This document shows positions 43,401-55,280 of a stretch of DNA of 64,000 nucleotides, in pieces. The stretch comes from Eustoma russellianum. Lineage: Eukaryota > Streptophyta > Magnoliopsida > Gentianales > Gentianaceae. Within the stretch, counting starts at the first letter, position 1; the number at the start of each line of letters is the position of its first letter. Under the pieces are notes generated by a model. That model was given only the letters and a program-made list of their open reading frames with translations, ran no database searches and was not told the origin of the DNA. The position numbers and the translations under genes were made by a program. The DNA lies in assembly GCA_036186865.1 (NCBI GenBank), contig AP025040.1:35215555-35279554 (forward strand). The letters run 5' to 3'.

Positions 43401-44325
43401 TGTTAGATTTACCTAATAAATTCGTTATCCGAGGATCACTTAAGAGAACACAAAAGCAAAATAAATAAATGCAAAAGTGTACCTTGCTCCATTGATTTCG
43501 CTGTAGTAGTTCTAACACGTGCGCAACAGTGTCTTCCAAGTGATTACACAAAATATCAACAACTGCTACGACTACAATTCCGATGGAGAGAATAGATAGT
43601 GTATTTTTCTCGAAAGTTGTCCAAGTGATTACACAAAATATCAACAATTGCTACAACTACTATTCCGATGGAGAGAATAGATAGTGTGTTTTCTCGAAAG
43701 TGTTTTATATATATGAAATATATATGTATAATATATCTTGTTCGCAAGTGTGCAAAGGAACAAAAGAAAAGAGACTTAAGAAATTCAACTTTGCAAATGT
43801 ATTTTTTTCCAATTACAAAGCAACGACTCTGTTCTGCAAAATTTTGTCCCACATAGCTTTCATTTATAGTGGAACAGAATATGCATCTTTTCATTTCCGA
43901 AAACTTAAAAGTTTTCACCGGAAAACCAATGCAATTGAATTGTATTTGTTTCATTGAAAACTGAAACATTTTTTCCAAAAAACAATGGTGCCATCAATTT
44001 CGCGTTAATTAAAAAACTTCGAGAATAATATTTGTGGGCTCTTGTTCCTCGGGAACCAGATGTCATTAATAATACGGTTTCGACTTTACAAGTCCTACCA
44101 TAAAGGACTGTAAACGTACGACTGTCTACACATTTAGTGATCCATTCAGATTACACCGTGTATCCACTAATATACCGAAGTGATCACTTAATGTTTGGAT
44201 ACGTATAAATATTACGTAACATTAGCAGCATATAATGTATAACATACATAAGTCCACATCTGTTTGATATGTAACTTAAGTCACACGTGTCGTACACTAC
44301 ACGTATGAGCATATCAGATTTAACA
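43401..44325 (-). repeat. 3' LTR of copia element D
   Basis: 925 bp. It contains a tandem duplication of about 85 bp (about 43532-43610 and 43618-43690: AAGTGATTACACAAAATATC ... GGAGAGAATAGATAGTGT...CTCGAAAGT) that is single-copy in the other LTR. Confidence 0.88.
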
Positions 44326-44742
44326 ATTCCCACTTGGACTATGTATGTTTATGTTACTTGTTTGAGCTCCTTTACTGAATGTCCAATAGTGTAATCAACT
44401 TAGTCCGGTCCACTCAATCAATGCCACTAAGAGAATCAAGCAGTATGTCGCCACACTTATGAGTGACGGGTCCTGAATCATGAATCATGATACCAACATT
44501 AACTGAATGACATGGATGCTAGAATGGATGTGTAGTGTGGAAACTACATGCTATGTGATCAATACATGCCAGTTTCCAACTTGGTCCTACTGAATGAGAT
44601 CAACAGAATTCAGAATGAAAGTCGCATATAATGTACAACCCTGAAACTGCAGTATAACTCAAACTGTAATGTACATTATAATGAATGTCTGAAAAACAAT
44701 ATCCTTAATTGAGCACTATGAAATGTAATCAATAGCCTACCA
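44326..44742 (-). other. PPT and 3' untranslated region of element D
   Basis: In element sense CCAAGTGGGAAT immediately precedes the LTR start TGTTAAATC, the common copia PPT. The remaining 400 bases have no plausible gene. Confidence 0.7.
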
Positions 44743-45505
44743 CTAAAGATGAATATCTTTAGCTGTACTAATACCCATATGAGCAACATGCCCGTGAAAC
44801 ACCATAGGTATTACCCCTTTGGTCAAGGGATCAGCCACCATGAGATCTGTGCCAATGTGCTCAATGCTGATCAGACCATTCTGAATTCTCTCTTTAACAG
44901 CCAGATACTTAATGTCTATATGTTTCGACTTAGACAAACTCCGGTTGTTGTTTGAATATAGCACCGCAGAGTTATTGTCACAATAGACTTTCAGAGGTCT
45001 CTGAATAGTCTCTACAATACGCAGCCCTGTGACAAAGTTGCGAAGACATATTGCTTGGCTGGAAGCATGGTATCATGATACATACTCAACTTCCATGGTA
45101 GATGATGCAACCAGCGATTGCTTTGCACTTTTCCATGAGAATAGCACCACCTGCCAGCAAGAAGATGTAGCCGCTGGTGGACTTCATGCTATCTTGGCAT
45201 CCACCAAAATTAGAATCTGCGTACCCAATGATCTCCAACTTTTCAGATTTCTGATACGTCAGCATGTAGTGTTTTGTTCTTTGTAGATATCGCAGTACCC
45301 TTTTGGTTGCTATCCAGTGATCCATACCCAGATTACTGAGGTACCTGCCCAGCATTCTAGTGATGTATGCAATATCAGGTCGTGTACAAACCTGGGCATA
45401 CATGATACTCCCTATAGCTGAAGCATATGGAATATCCTTCATTTTCGATCGTTCATGTTCTGTTTTGGGGCATTGTCTTAAACTGAATTTATCTCCTCTT
45501 GCCAC
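44743..45505 (-). pseudogene. RNase H of copia element D
   Basis: Two frames. 45505-45086 holds the RT-RNase H connection (YASAIGSIMYAQVCTRPDIA), the first RNase H Asp in IIGYADSNFGGCQDSMKS and STSGYIFLLAGGAI. 44964-44743 holds the end with SKHIDIKYLAVKERIQNG and VADPLTKG. A shift between them breaks the part with the catalytic Glu and second Asp. Confidence 0.85.
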
Positions 45506-46131
45506 TGGGTATCAGATGGTCTGCAGTTTTCCATGCCAAATCGCTTGAGCACTTTATGAATATATGTTTGCTGTGAAAGACCCAAGATACTTAGAGAACG
45601 ATCTCTGTGTATCTTAAGTCCTAACACATATGACGCTTCACCAAGATCTTTCATCTCAAAATGTTTATATAAAAACTTATTGGTGTCGCATATCATATTA
45701 ATATCGTTTGCTGCAAGCAGTATGTCATCAACATACAAGACCAAAAATGCAAACTTACTCCCACTAAACTTGTGGTATACACGCTCGTCAACCTGATTTG
45801 TCTCGAAAGCGAATGAGGTGATGACTTATGAAAATTTAAAATACCACTGTCGAGATGCTTGCTTGAGTTCATAAATGGATTTCTTAAGTCGACAAACCAT
45901 GTTCTTAGGATCTCCCTCTTTAAAACATGGTGGTTGAACCATGTATAAGGTTTCATCGATGTCACCGTTTAGAAAAACGGTTTTAACATCCATTTGATAT
46001 AACTCCAGATCAAAATGTGCCACTAAAGACATGATAATCCTGAAAGAATCTTTCGTCGATACCGGCGAAAAAGTTTATGTATAGTCTATGCCTTCTTTCT
46101 GTGTGAACCCTTTTGCAACAAGTCTAGCCTT
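45478..46131 (-). pseudogene. Reverse transcriptase of copia element D
   Basis: Pieces: the palm segment LELYQMDVKTVFLNGDIDET (about 45950-46010, A-to-V change in the usual KTAFLNG), KKSIYELKQASRQWY (G-to-E in YGLKQ), and catalytic LYVDDILLAANDI (45478-45744 frame). Stops at 46132 and 45826 and a shift near 45800. Confidence 0.85.
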
Positions 46132-46935
46132 TTATTGTTCCACATTGCCCTTCGAATCATGTTTGGTTTTAAAGATCCATTTACAACCAACCGGTTTTGA
46201 ACCTATGGGTAATGGCACGATGTCCCAAACATTGTTGTCATGCATAGACTTAATTTCCTCATCCATAGCTTCAATCCACTTTTCTGAATTTTCACAACGT
46301 ATGGCCTGATGAATGTTTATTGGATCATCTTCCATCATGCTTATGTCAAATTCATGTTCCTGAAGATACACCACATAATCACCTGATATGAGGTTTCTTC
46401 TTTCACGAGTGGATCGTCTTAGTGGTACATGTTCTTGAGGTATTGATGGTTCTCCAACTGCATCAGTAGTTCCTTGTTCATCAGAAATGATTACTCGTTC
46501 ATCCAAAACTATGTCCACAGGTTCCTGTGGACCAGAACTACTAGGGATTAGATCGCTAGATGCGTGTGTTCTTAGTGGAATCTCACCAATGATTGGTTCG
46601 ATCCGCATATTTGCACCATCAGAACGATCTTCATCTAATTCAGTGATCTGCTGATACAAACCATTTCCCTCCGGAACCGAGATATCCTTAAAGAACTGTG
46701 CTGAATTCGTCTCGAATATAGTTTTGCTAGTGGGATCATAAAATTTGTACCCCCGTGACCTCTCGGCATAACTAACAAAACAGCAACTGATTGTTTTGGC
46801 GTCCAATTTTCTTTCACTTTGGCCTACAAGGCCTAGCTTCAGCAGGACAACCCTATATTCGGAAATGAAGTAGACTAGGCTTGCGTCCAGTGCATAATTC
46901 ATATGGAGTTTGGTCAGTTGCTTTATTTGGTACAC
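46132..46935 (-). pseudogene. Integrase C-terminus, linker and RT start of element D
   Basis: Contains the integrase C-terminal reading (KLDAKTISCCFVSYAERSRG, YKFYDPTSKTIFET), an acidic Ser/Pro linker with PLRRSTRERR, then the RT beginning (KWIEAMDEEIKSMHDNNVWD, GSKPVGCKWIFKTKHDSKGN). Frame ends at TAA, 46132-46134, within the conserved EQ-x-KARLV. Confidence 0.88.
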
Positions 46936-48016
46936 GATTGAGGACGTAGGCTGTAGTTTTAAGCGCTTCTCCCCAGAGGGATAATGGCAACGTAGTTTGA
47001 TTGATCATACTACAAACCATTTCCATTAATATGCGATTGCGCCGCTCAGCTACACCATTCATAGAAGGCGTACCTGGCATGGTGTATTGTGGCACAATAC
47101 CACACTCCTCTAGGAAATTAGCAAAAGGCCCTGGACATTGTTCACCTGAACCATCATATCGGCCGTAGTATTCACCTCCACGACCCGATTTGACGGCCTT
47201 AATCTTTCCATTAAGTTGTAACTCAACTTCTGCTTTATAGGATTTGAACATGTCCAAAGCTTGCGCTATGTCTTTGACCAAGTATATGTAGCCATAACGG
47301 GAGTAATCATCGATAAAGCTAATGAAGTATGTATGGCCATTTCGGGTGGCTATATGAAATGGTCCACAGATGTCTATATGAAATAGCTGTAGTACACTCG
47401 ACGCACGGTTGGCTTCATATTTGTGGACTTTGGTTTGATTTCCTTTAGCACAAAATATACACGATCCGAAATTCATTGTGTCTAAAGGATCAAGAATTTC
47501 ATTTCTGACTAGACGTTTGATTCGATTTTTTGAAATGTGGCCTAAACATCTATGCCATAACGGTCCTGAATTCTCGTGAGTTAATTTTTGCTTAACGTTT
47601 CGAGTACTTGTTTGCAAGGTTTCTTGAGTTGAAGCGACATTCATAGAATAAAGTCTATCTATTTCGGACAATTTACCATTACCAACAAATTTAGACGCAA
47701 GAAACAATCTGAAGGTGCCATTTCCAATATCACAAAAATAACCATATTTGTCTAAACGATAAAAGGAAATTAAGTTGCGTCTAAAAGACTGCACAACACA
47801 AGTTTCATGCAAATCTAAATAAAAAGCAGTGGTCAGCAATAGTCTGAAGTGCCCAATAGCTTCAACCTTTGCGCTGCCATTTCTTGAGTAGATATATTTC
47901 TCAGCTTCATTTGTCTTTCGATAGCTCAGGCAACCCTGCAAAGACACAGATAAATGGATGGTTGCACCCGTATCAATCCACCAAGTGTCTTTAGGTACTG
48001 AAATAAAATTAATTTT
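46853..48016 (-). pseudogene. Protease, GAG-pre-integrase and integrase of element D
   Basis: The protease WWIDTGATIHLSVS is at about 47940-47985, in frame with gag apart from a TAA. The pre-integrase LWHRCLGHISKNRIKRLV and CIFCAKGNQTK follow. Integrase has the first Asp in FHIDICGPF and the Glu in SMNGVAERRNRI, but the second catalytic Asp is replaced by Gly (VKSGRGGEYYG at about 47175-47207; relatives have SDRGGE). A frameshift near 46853-46935 leads to the next frame. Confidence 0.88.
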
Positions 48017-48910
48017 TTAACAAATCAAAGAAAAAGATGCACCTTTCTTGGCAAGCCAAGAACGAAAACCGGTACATTCTTTCTTCACATGTCCCGTCTT
48101 TTTACAGAAGAAACAAGCGGGGCCCTTATCCAACCCTTTGACAGCAGTCGGTTTTGCCCTTTTGTCCGCCTGCTGAATGGCTTGATCTTTAACTGCTTGT
48201 GCAGCCTTACGTTTCTTTCCACCATTCTTTCTCTTGGTAGTGGTAACGTGCACACTAGCAGTGGTTTTATTCTGAAGCTGTTCCTCTTCCTGAACACAGT
48301 GAGCGATTAACTCATTCACTAACCACTTCTCCTTCTGGCAGTTGTAACTGACCAAGAAGTGGTTAAATTTAAAAGGAAGGGAGTTAAGGACCATTACCAC
48401 TAACATGTCGTCAGGCACGTCTAGTTTCATGCTCCTTAACTTAGAAACCATATGAGACATCTCCATGATGTACTCCCGAATGCTACCATCACCACGATAC
48501 TGATTAGAGCAAAACTTTTTTAAGAGATTACCCATTTTGGCTTTCTCGTTCCTCATGAATCTTTGCTCAAGTTCAGCCAAAAATTCCTTTGCCGTGGTGG
48601 ATTCAGAAACAGACCCCCTGAATGCCTCACGAATGGTCTTCTGCATGATCTTTAGACATATACAGTTGGATTTCAACCAGCCAGCCATAGTATCTTTCTG
48701 CTCACTAGTGCTATCATCATGTAGCACTTCTGGTCGGTCCATCTGAAGCGCAATGTCCAGATCGGCTAACCCGAGAAAAATCTCCAATTGATCTTTCCAA
48801 GCCTTAAAGTTTGAACCGTTCAACATCGGAATATTATTAACACTAGAAAAGATTGCTGAAATGAAAGGAAAAATAGAACAAAACAACATATAAGTTAATG
48901 TCAACTGCAA
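48017..48910 (-). pseudogene. gag of copia element D
   Basis: The gag body begins around SVNNIPMLNGSNFKAWKDQL and includes FLAELEQRFMRNEKAKMGNL and VMVLNSLPFKFNHFLVSY (UBN2-type). The CCHC knuckle CFFCKKTGHVKKEC is intact at about 48075-48116. A TAA (48017-48019) separates gag from the protease in the same frame; relatives have a sense codon there. The true N-terminus is unclear: the frame is open to 48910 without a clade-typical Met, and an upstream exon is possible (see findings). Confidence 0.85.
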
Positions 48911-49969
48911 TATAACTTAAGTTCAAATCAAGTATAGAACATTTCCATCTTTCAAAAAATCTTTCAATGTTAAGTGCTCTTTGGAGTCTTCTTAACACTA
49001 TCCAACAATTGGGGTGTAAAAATTGATAACGATACACCATACGTAAAGTAATCACCTTCCTTTGGGCCGATGAACTAGTCATGTATTTCCTTATTATCGT
49101 CGGACTTTTTCAATTACTATGATGTGATATATGTAACTTCGACAACTACGTCTTCGTTTCGACTGACTAATAGCTGTGCGAAACACATACACACCTATCA
49201 CAAACTTAACAATGCACAAACGATGATATGACTGCCACACTTTAAGGGGATTATATTAAAGCTATACATTTGCTAAGATGCATATCCTTATGGTTCTATA
49301 CACCATTGCAGTTTATCGATTAACATGAAGATTTATGTTTGACCGTTATGTATGCCTCCAGACATACACCTGGTTGAACCCTTCCTATTTCTTCAAATTT
49401 TGAGACGCCACTGGAAATCTCAAAATCAAGAAAAATGCCTCATTGATAATTCTGAAGACCAATGAAGCTTAATCAATGAAATCTGCTTATGACATGACTT
49501 ATTGATGAAAACTTCATTGTTCATCTATCACAAGCAATTATATTTGATTGATAATGATTTCCATAATGGGTTTCTTTTGATCAAATCATCTAGTTAAACA
49601 AATGTACATGTAATATTTTGCAAATTGCAAGAAAACAAACTAAGCTTCAGCAAACGAAAGTGGCAACACTTTTCAAAATACTCGGCACTTGCAGCAGTGT
49701 TGCAAAGGAACAAAATGACAGCAATGTAAAATTCAGCAACATGTTTTCTTTTCTTTCACTTGTCCATTTCATTTTGCCCTTGCAAACATATTATAACAAA
49801 TGTACAGAAACAATTTTTTTTGATATATGTATCAGAAAAGAAATATGCATGTTCATGGAAATCAATCTTCGGCCATAGGACAGTAGCCATCCAAATTTAT
49901 ATATTCAAACAATTAACATGCACAGCCGAAATATATAAATATATAGCATATATCAAATGAACTTTTCAA

Positions 49970-49996
<27 letters not shown>
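48911..49996 (-). other. Untranslated leader of element D (left of the LINEs)
   Basis: No coding motif apart from a possible first exon at 49043-49082. A long (AT)n microsatellite lies at about 49969-50002. Continues after the LINEs at 62060. Confidence 0.5.
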
Positions 49997-50004
<8 letters not shown>

Positions 50005-50205
50005 AGGCATATTTAGATTATAATGTTTTCTCTGACGGCACAGGCGATTTCGTGAATTGCGGCGTCAGCCGCCGCCTCTGCTTCCGGATCGGACAATCAT
50101 CATTACCGGCATCTCATTTGGCATAGATTAATCCGGTTATTGCTCTCATTGTTTCGCTGCCCATCTCACCAATTCATTTCGCTCGCGCGGTTCCAAACGA
50201 CGATC

Positions 50206-51411
50206 ATGCAAACTCCATCGCCGTCCTTTGCCGCCGTTGTGACCGGCGCTGCCTCGGCTCAGTCCATCACCATCTCACCCAAAACTGTTTCTCGATATAA
50301 AGATATTCCTTTAATCTCGTTTTCGGATTTGGAAATTGATGAACTTGCTGCTCCATTCAAATATTCGTTAGTGGGTACATTTTGGTATGGGAGACCTCCA
50401 TTGAAGGTGATCAGGGATGTCTTTGAGAAGATAGGTTTTCATCAAGATCTTCGTATTACTCTTAGTGATCAGGCCCATATACTGTTAAATTTTAGCAATG
50501 AAGCAGATTATTTACGATGCTTTTATCGCCGATCATGGCTTATCGCTGGGTGTCATATGTGTATAACCAAATGGACAGTTGATTTTGATCCGTCCACGGA
50601 TGTGCCGATAGTTCCGGTTTGGATAGCCTTTCCTGGTCTTCCCATCCATCTTCACCGAAAAGAGGCATTATTTGAAATTGTTAAACCGATAGGAAGCCCC
50701 ATCAAACTTGATGTTGAAACAACAGATGGTCTGCGACCTTCGGTTGCACGTGTATGTGTGGAAGTCGATGTTTCGAAGGACTTACCGCAAAAGATTTATC
50801 TCCAAGCGAAGGGACGATTTATACTGCAAACCATCATCTATGAAGATTTGCCCTTGTTTTGCACCTCCTGTCGTCGATTAGGCCATGCAGTTGCGTCATG
50901 CACACCACCGTCGGTGACAACCATACCGCCACCCCCTCCGCGGCGACAACCAGCCCAGCGCTGGACTCCGGTAAAAAAGCGTACAGCTGCTCAAACAAAC
51001 CTTCCAGAGACTGAGCCACCATCAACAAACATACCAGTCCCTCCAGGTTCCCCCATCCCGGATGCAGATCCTATCGCAGATAATTTAAAGGAGCCCGTGG
51101 AGCCGCTGCGGGATAATCCAGAATCCTGTGACATAGGACATTCGTCTGATAATGATTTACCAGAGACAGATAATCATGGGATACCTACTGTTCCAGAAGA
51201 GGTAGCCTACCGTATCCAGCTGCTACCTCCCTCGCCTGATACGAACATCTTAATCTCTCGCTTACAGGATTCTACAGAAGATTTTATACAGGTGGTTCCT
51301 CGCAGGAAACGTCGAGCAAAGAAGGATCTTCCTCCACTGCCACCATCGTCCATTCTAACGCGCAGTGCATCACATGCGCTACAGGGAAGTGACTCTACAC
51401 TTTCACAATGA
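50206..51411 (+). CDS. LINE A ORF1: DUF4283/zinc-knuckle RNA-binding protein
   Basis: Starts MQTPSPSFAAVVTGAA at 50206; the frame is open from 50140 but this Met matches the start of LINE B ORF1 (MDLPQSVPTFASIVAG). 401 codons. The DUF4283 domain covers FKYSLVGTFWYGRPPLKVIR, the DQAHILLNFSNEADYLRCF strand, WTVDFDP and VPVWIAFPGLPIHL. A zf-CCHC_4 knuckle CTSCRRLGHAVASC lies at about 50860-50901. The rest is a Pro-rich tail with an RRKRRAKK basic patch. ORF1 proteins of plant L1s coat the RNA; no lesion is visible. The stop TGA overlaps the ORF2 ATG (ATGA). Confidence 0.88.
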   Translation: MQTPSPSFAAVVTGAASAQSITISPKTVSRYKDIPLISFSDLEIDELAAPFKYSLVGTFWYGRPPLKVIRDVFEKIGFHQDLRITLSDQAHILLNFSNEADYLRCFYRRSWLIAGCHMCITKWTVDFDPSTDVPIVPVWIAFPGLPIHLHRKEALFEIVKPIGSPIKLDVETTDGLRPSVARVCVEVDVSKDLPQKIYLQAKGRFILQTIIYEDLPLFCTSCRRLGHAVASCTPPSVTTIPPPPPRRQPAQRWTPVKKRTAAQTNLPETEPPSTNIPVPPGSPIPDADPIADNLKEPVEPLRDNPESCDIGHSSDNDLPETDNHGIPTVPEEVAYRIQLLPPSPDTNILISRLQDSTEDFIQVVPRRKRRAKKDLPPLPPSSILTRSASHALQGSDSTLSQ

Positions 51412-54400
51412 ATATTATGATATGGAATATAAGAGGTCTGCAGGCCTCAAAACCACGTCTGCATCAGTTAATTCATGACCATCGGTTAAACATACTTGTT
51501 ATCATAGAACCTAAACATGCATCAGTAACTATTTCTCGTTATGCTTTGGATTTCGGCTTTTCCAATTCATATGCATCACATTCTGAGCGTATTTGGTTTT
51601 TCTGGCGTGACTCTCATTTTGAGCTGGTAACAGTGCAGGATGAAGAACTGGTGGTACATTTTACATTATTATATAGGCCTCTTCAGTATACTTTTGTTTT
51701 GTCGGCAGTATATGGCAATCATACTCCATCACTACGTCGTTCTTTGTGGGCTTCACTATGCACTTTCTCTGACAATACAACACTTCTTTGGGTGCTGGGT
51801 GGAGATTTTAATACATTCCACTCTCTCTCAGATCATGAAGGACGTTCGCAGCCGTCACTATCTGTTTTACAAGATTTCAATGATCGCATAGAGTCATGTG
51901 GTTTGATGTCGCCACCATTTCAGGGTTCCAGATTCACCTGGTCAGATGGTCGAGGCCTCGGTAGAGTTCGTCGGCATTTAGATTGGTTATTTCTCAATAC
52001 GGAATTTCATGATAAATTTGAAGACCTGCAACTTACGCATCTTTCCCGAATTGCTTCGGATCATACCCCGCTATTGCTTAAATGCCGAATAAATGTGACT
52101 TCGCTGCGTCGATCGTTCCGATTTTTAGACTCTTGGCTCTTACATCCGGACTTTTATAATTACATGCGTGTTGCATGGACTTCATATCCTACAACGGGTG
52201 GTATGCATGGCTTCTGCACAAAGTTATTCAAGTCTAAAAAGGATGTGCAACAGTGGAACAAAGAAATATTCGGTAATATTTTCTCTAGGGTTCAACAGGC
52301 TGAAATTCTGCTTACACGTGCTGAATAGCGCTGGGATATGCAGCCCACAGAGGAAAATCGGATGGAGTATAATCGAGCTAAGGCAGAATATCTTCAAGCT
52401 TCTTCTTATGAGCTGCACTTTTGGAAACAAAAGGCGAGGGTTAATTGGCTAAAGGAGGGAGACGCAAATACTCGCTATTATCATACTATTGTTAAAGGAC
52501 GCCGACTACACCTTCGGATCCAACAAATACAAACAACCGATGGCCTAGTTTGTACTACCCCAGATGATATCATCGCTGAAGCCGTGTCTTTTTATACAAC
52601 CTTATTCGCACATGAACCTACAGCTAAATGTGATCAAATTCTTCGACATATTCCAGCGCTAGTTTCCGCAGAGGATAATGCCTCTCTGACGCAGGTTCCA
52701 TTGCCGGATGAGATAAAATCTGTGGTTTGGCATTTGGACCCTCATAGTGCAGCGGGGCCTGATGGTTTTGATGGTAACTTCTATAGATCTTGCTGGTCCA
52801 TCATTCATACAGATGTTGTTCTAGCAGTACAAGAATTTTTCCTGGGCGTTCCTCAGCCTAAAGTTATGGCTAGTGCATTGATCACTTTGATTCCGAAAAA
52901 ATCCTCTCCTGCTACTTTCGGTGATTATCGTCCTATATGCCTCACTAATTTTATCAGTAAAGTCTATACCAGAATTTTTGCTAGCCGTTTGTGTAAATTA
53001 TTGCCAGGACTAATCTCTCCAGAGCAGACGGGATTCCTGCCAGGTACGGACATTTCAACTCAAGTTTTATTGGCTCGTGAGATGATCCATATGCTTGATA
53101 GAGGTGGCTCACAGTTATGTCTCAAGTTGGATATGATGAAGGCATTTGACAGAGTTAGCTGGGAATATTTGGAACTTTTACTCCAAGCCTTCGGATTCTC
53201 GGGAGTTTTCACTCGTATAATTCTAAACCATTTGAGGGCCACGACATTAGCGGTGTTAGTCAATGGCCAGCCCTCTTCCTATTTTTAGCCATATCGGGGC
53301 GTTAAACAGGGTGATCCTTTATCCCCTTTATTATTTATTTTAGCAGCAGAAGGTTTTAGCAGGGGCTTGAAAGCCTTGATAGCAACTGGAGTCTTGCAAC
53401 CTTTCCGCCTGGGCCGTATCCCCTTTACCATTACACAATTAGCCTATGCAGATGATTTACTGATATTTCTCCGAGGTACACAGAGGAATCTACAACGCTT
53501 CCATACATTTCTTACACAATATGAAACTGCTTCAAGTCAAAAAGTGAATTTTCAAAAAAGCAGTATTATTCCTTCCGCCAGGGTAACTCCACAGCAACGT
53601 CAGACCTTTATGAATATTCTGGGCATGCGTCTTTCTAGTCTTCCATTTCGTTATCTCGGTTCTTATTTGCACAAGGGTATTCCTCGTTCCCGTCACTGTG
53701 TTACGCTACTGCAGCATATTGATGATAGACTTCAAGGGTGGCACTCCAAATTACTATCTACTGCAGGTCGACTAGTCTTGCTACAATCAGTAATCGCTGC
53801 GTTACCCATTCATGTTATCGCGGGGGGAGGTATACCAAAATCGGTAATTAAGATCATTCATCGCAAGATGGCGGCATTTTATTGGGGACGTCGACATCAT
53901 TGGGTCTCCTGGACTAAGATTACTAAGCCGCAGTCTGAGGGAGGTTTAGGCCTTCGAGATTTGAATGTCTTACAAAAGGCTTTTTATTGTCGCCTCTGGT
54001 GGTCGTATCACCAGAACTCAACACTGTGGAGCAAATACATGCATGCAAAATATGGACAGCGTCATGATTATCTTCCTCGGTTACCAGACTCCCCAATTTG
54101 GAAATTATATGCCGGATTCATTCTTTCTGCTCAATGCACACTGATAGACAGGGTGACCAATTTTCATGGTTGCCAACTCAACTGGGGGAATTCTCGCTAA
54201 AAAATGCCTATGAGATCTGCCGAACCTCTTCTCCAAAACTGCTTTCTACCTCATTTATTTGGTCGAATCATCACTCTCCGGCTATAAGATTGTTCTTATG
54301 GCGTCTTTTCAATTCCGCATTACCTTTTGAGGATTACATTGGACAGTATATAACGGCTCATCCGACACAATGTCCGTTCTGCAAGAGGGAATCGGCCAGG

Positions 54401-55266
54401 GTGGATCATGTTTTCTTATATTGTTCTTATGTTCGTCCTATATGGCGCTATTTTGCTAGTGAGCTGCATTGTCCTCTTCCATCATCAATACATCTCCGTC
54501 AGTATCTTCTTTCATGGTGGTACCGATCATCCATTTCCTCTCTTATTGGAGTTTATAAAATCGTGATCCCTGCGATTATTGTCCACAATATCTGGTGTGC
54601 TTATACTTCCATGGTCTATGGCGACAAAACACATATCACGGCGTCTTCCCTTCGGTCCTCCATACATTATGATATTACTTTGTGGCACAAAAGATCGCAG
54701 GCTCTAAACTATCTACTACCTCACAGCAGATTTTCAGTTGGCTGCCAGCAGTTCGACCACCTCGTCCATTGATCGTTCGCTGGGTCACGCCACCTTCTGG
54801 ACGATTGAAATTAAATGTCGATGCTGCTGTGGGTCGACATTTCGCATCAGGAGGCGCAATACTGTGAGATCATCGGGGCTCATGCTTTGGTGCAATTTCC
54901 TTTCGCCTTCCGTTAAGTTCACCCTTACATGCAGAGATTCAAGCGGCAATTTTTGGGCTCCTTTATTTCTTTCCATTTTATCGATCCATCATCCTAGAGT
55001 CGGATTGTGCCCAATTGATTGATCGGTTGACACGGCAGAACATTGTCCATGGCAACTCTCATCTTCAAAGGCTTCACTCGCTAGTTCATTTTCATCGTCT
55101 TCCTTACAATCACATTTATCGCGAGGCAAACATGGCGGCACACTATTTCGCACAGCATGCAATGTTACACCCACGCACGGAACATTTTACATCGACCACT
55201 CTGCCCTCATTGGTCCGTGCGGCAGTCACATTGGATCCTACTTCCGTTCACTTGCGGGTGCCTTGA
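51408..55266 (+). pseudogene. LINE A ORF2: endonuclease, RT, zf-RVT, RNase H
   Basis: Starts MNIMIWNIRGL. The AP-like endonuclease has N in WNIRG, E in VIIEPKH, GGDFNTF and terminal SDHTPLLL. RT has WLKEGDANTRYYH, AAGPDGFDGNFYR, LITLIPKK, KLDMMKAFDRVSWEYL, GVKQGDPLSPLLF and catalytic YADDLLIF (about 53447-53470). The zf-RVT segment (SLKNAYEICR ... CPFCKRESARVDHVFLYC) follows a frameshift near 54150. The RNase H has LNVDAAV, AEIQAA and ESDCAQLI with all three acids, in another frame from about 54682. Stops: TAG 52326, TAG 53286, TGA 54865. The RNase H tail is a known acquisition of plant L1s. Confidence 0.9.
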
Positions 55267-55280
55267 CAACAGTCTTCCAT

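Noticed and set aside
43556..43978. 140-codon minus-strand ORF with a partial duplicate at 62404-62964
   Set aside because: Both lie in the LTRs of element D and include the LTR tandem duplication; repetition is explained by the LTR pair.
54785..55174. Minus-strand ORFs opposite LINE A RNase H
   Set aside because: Shadow frames of the ORF2 coding strand.
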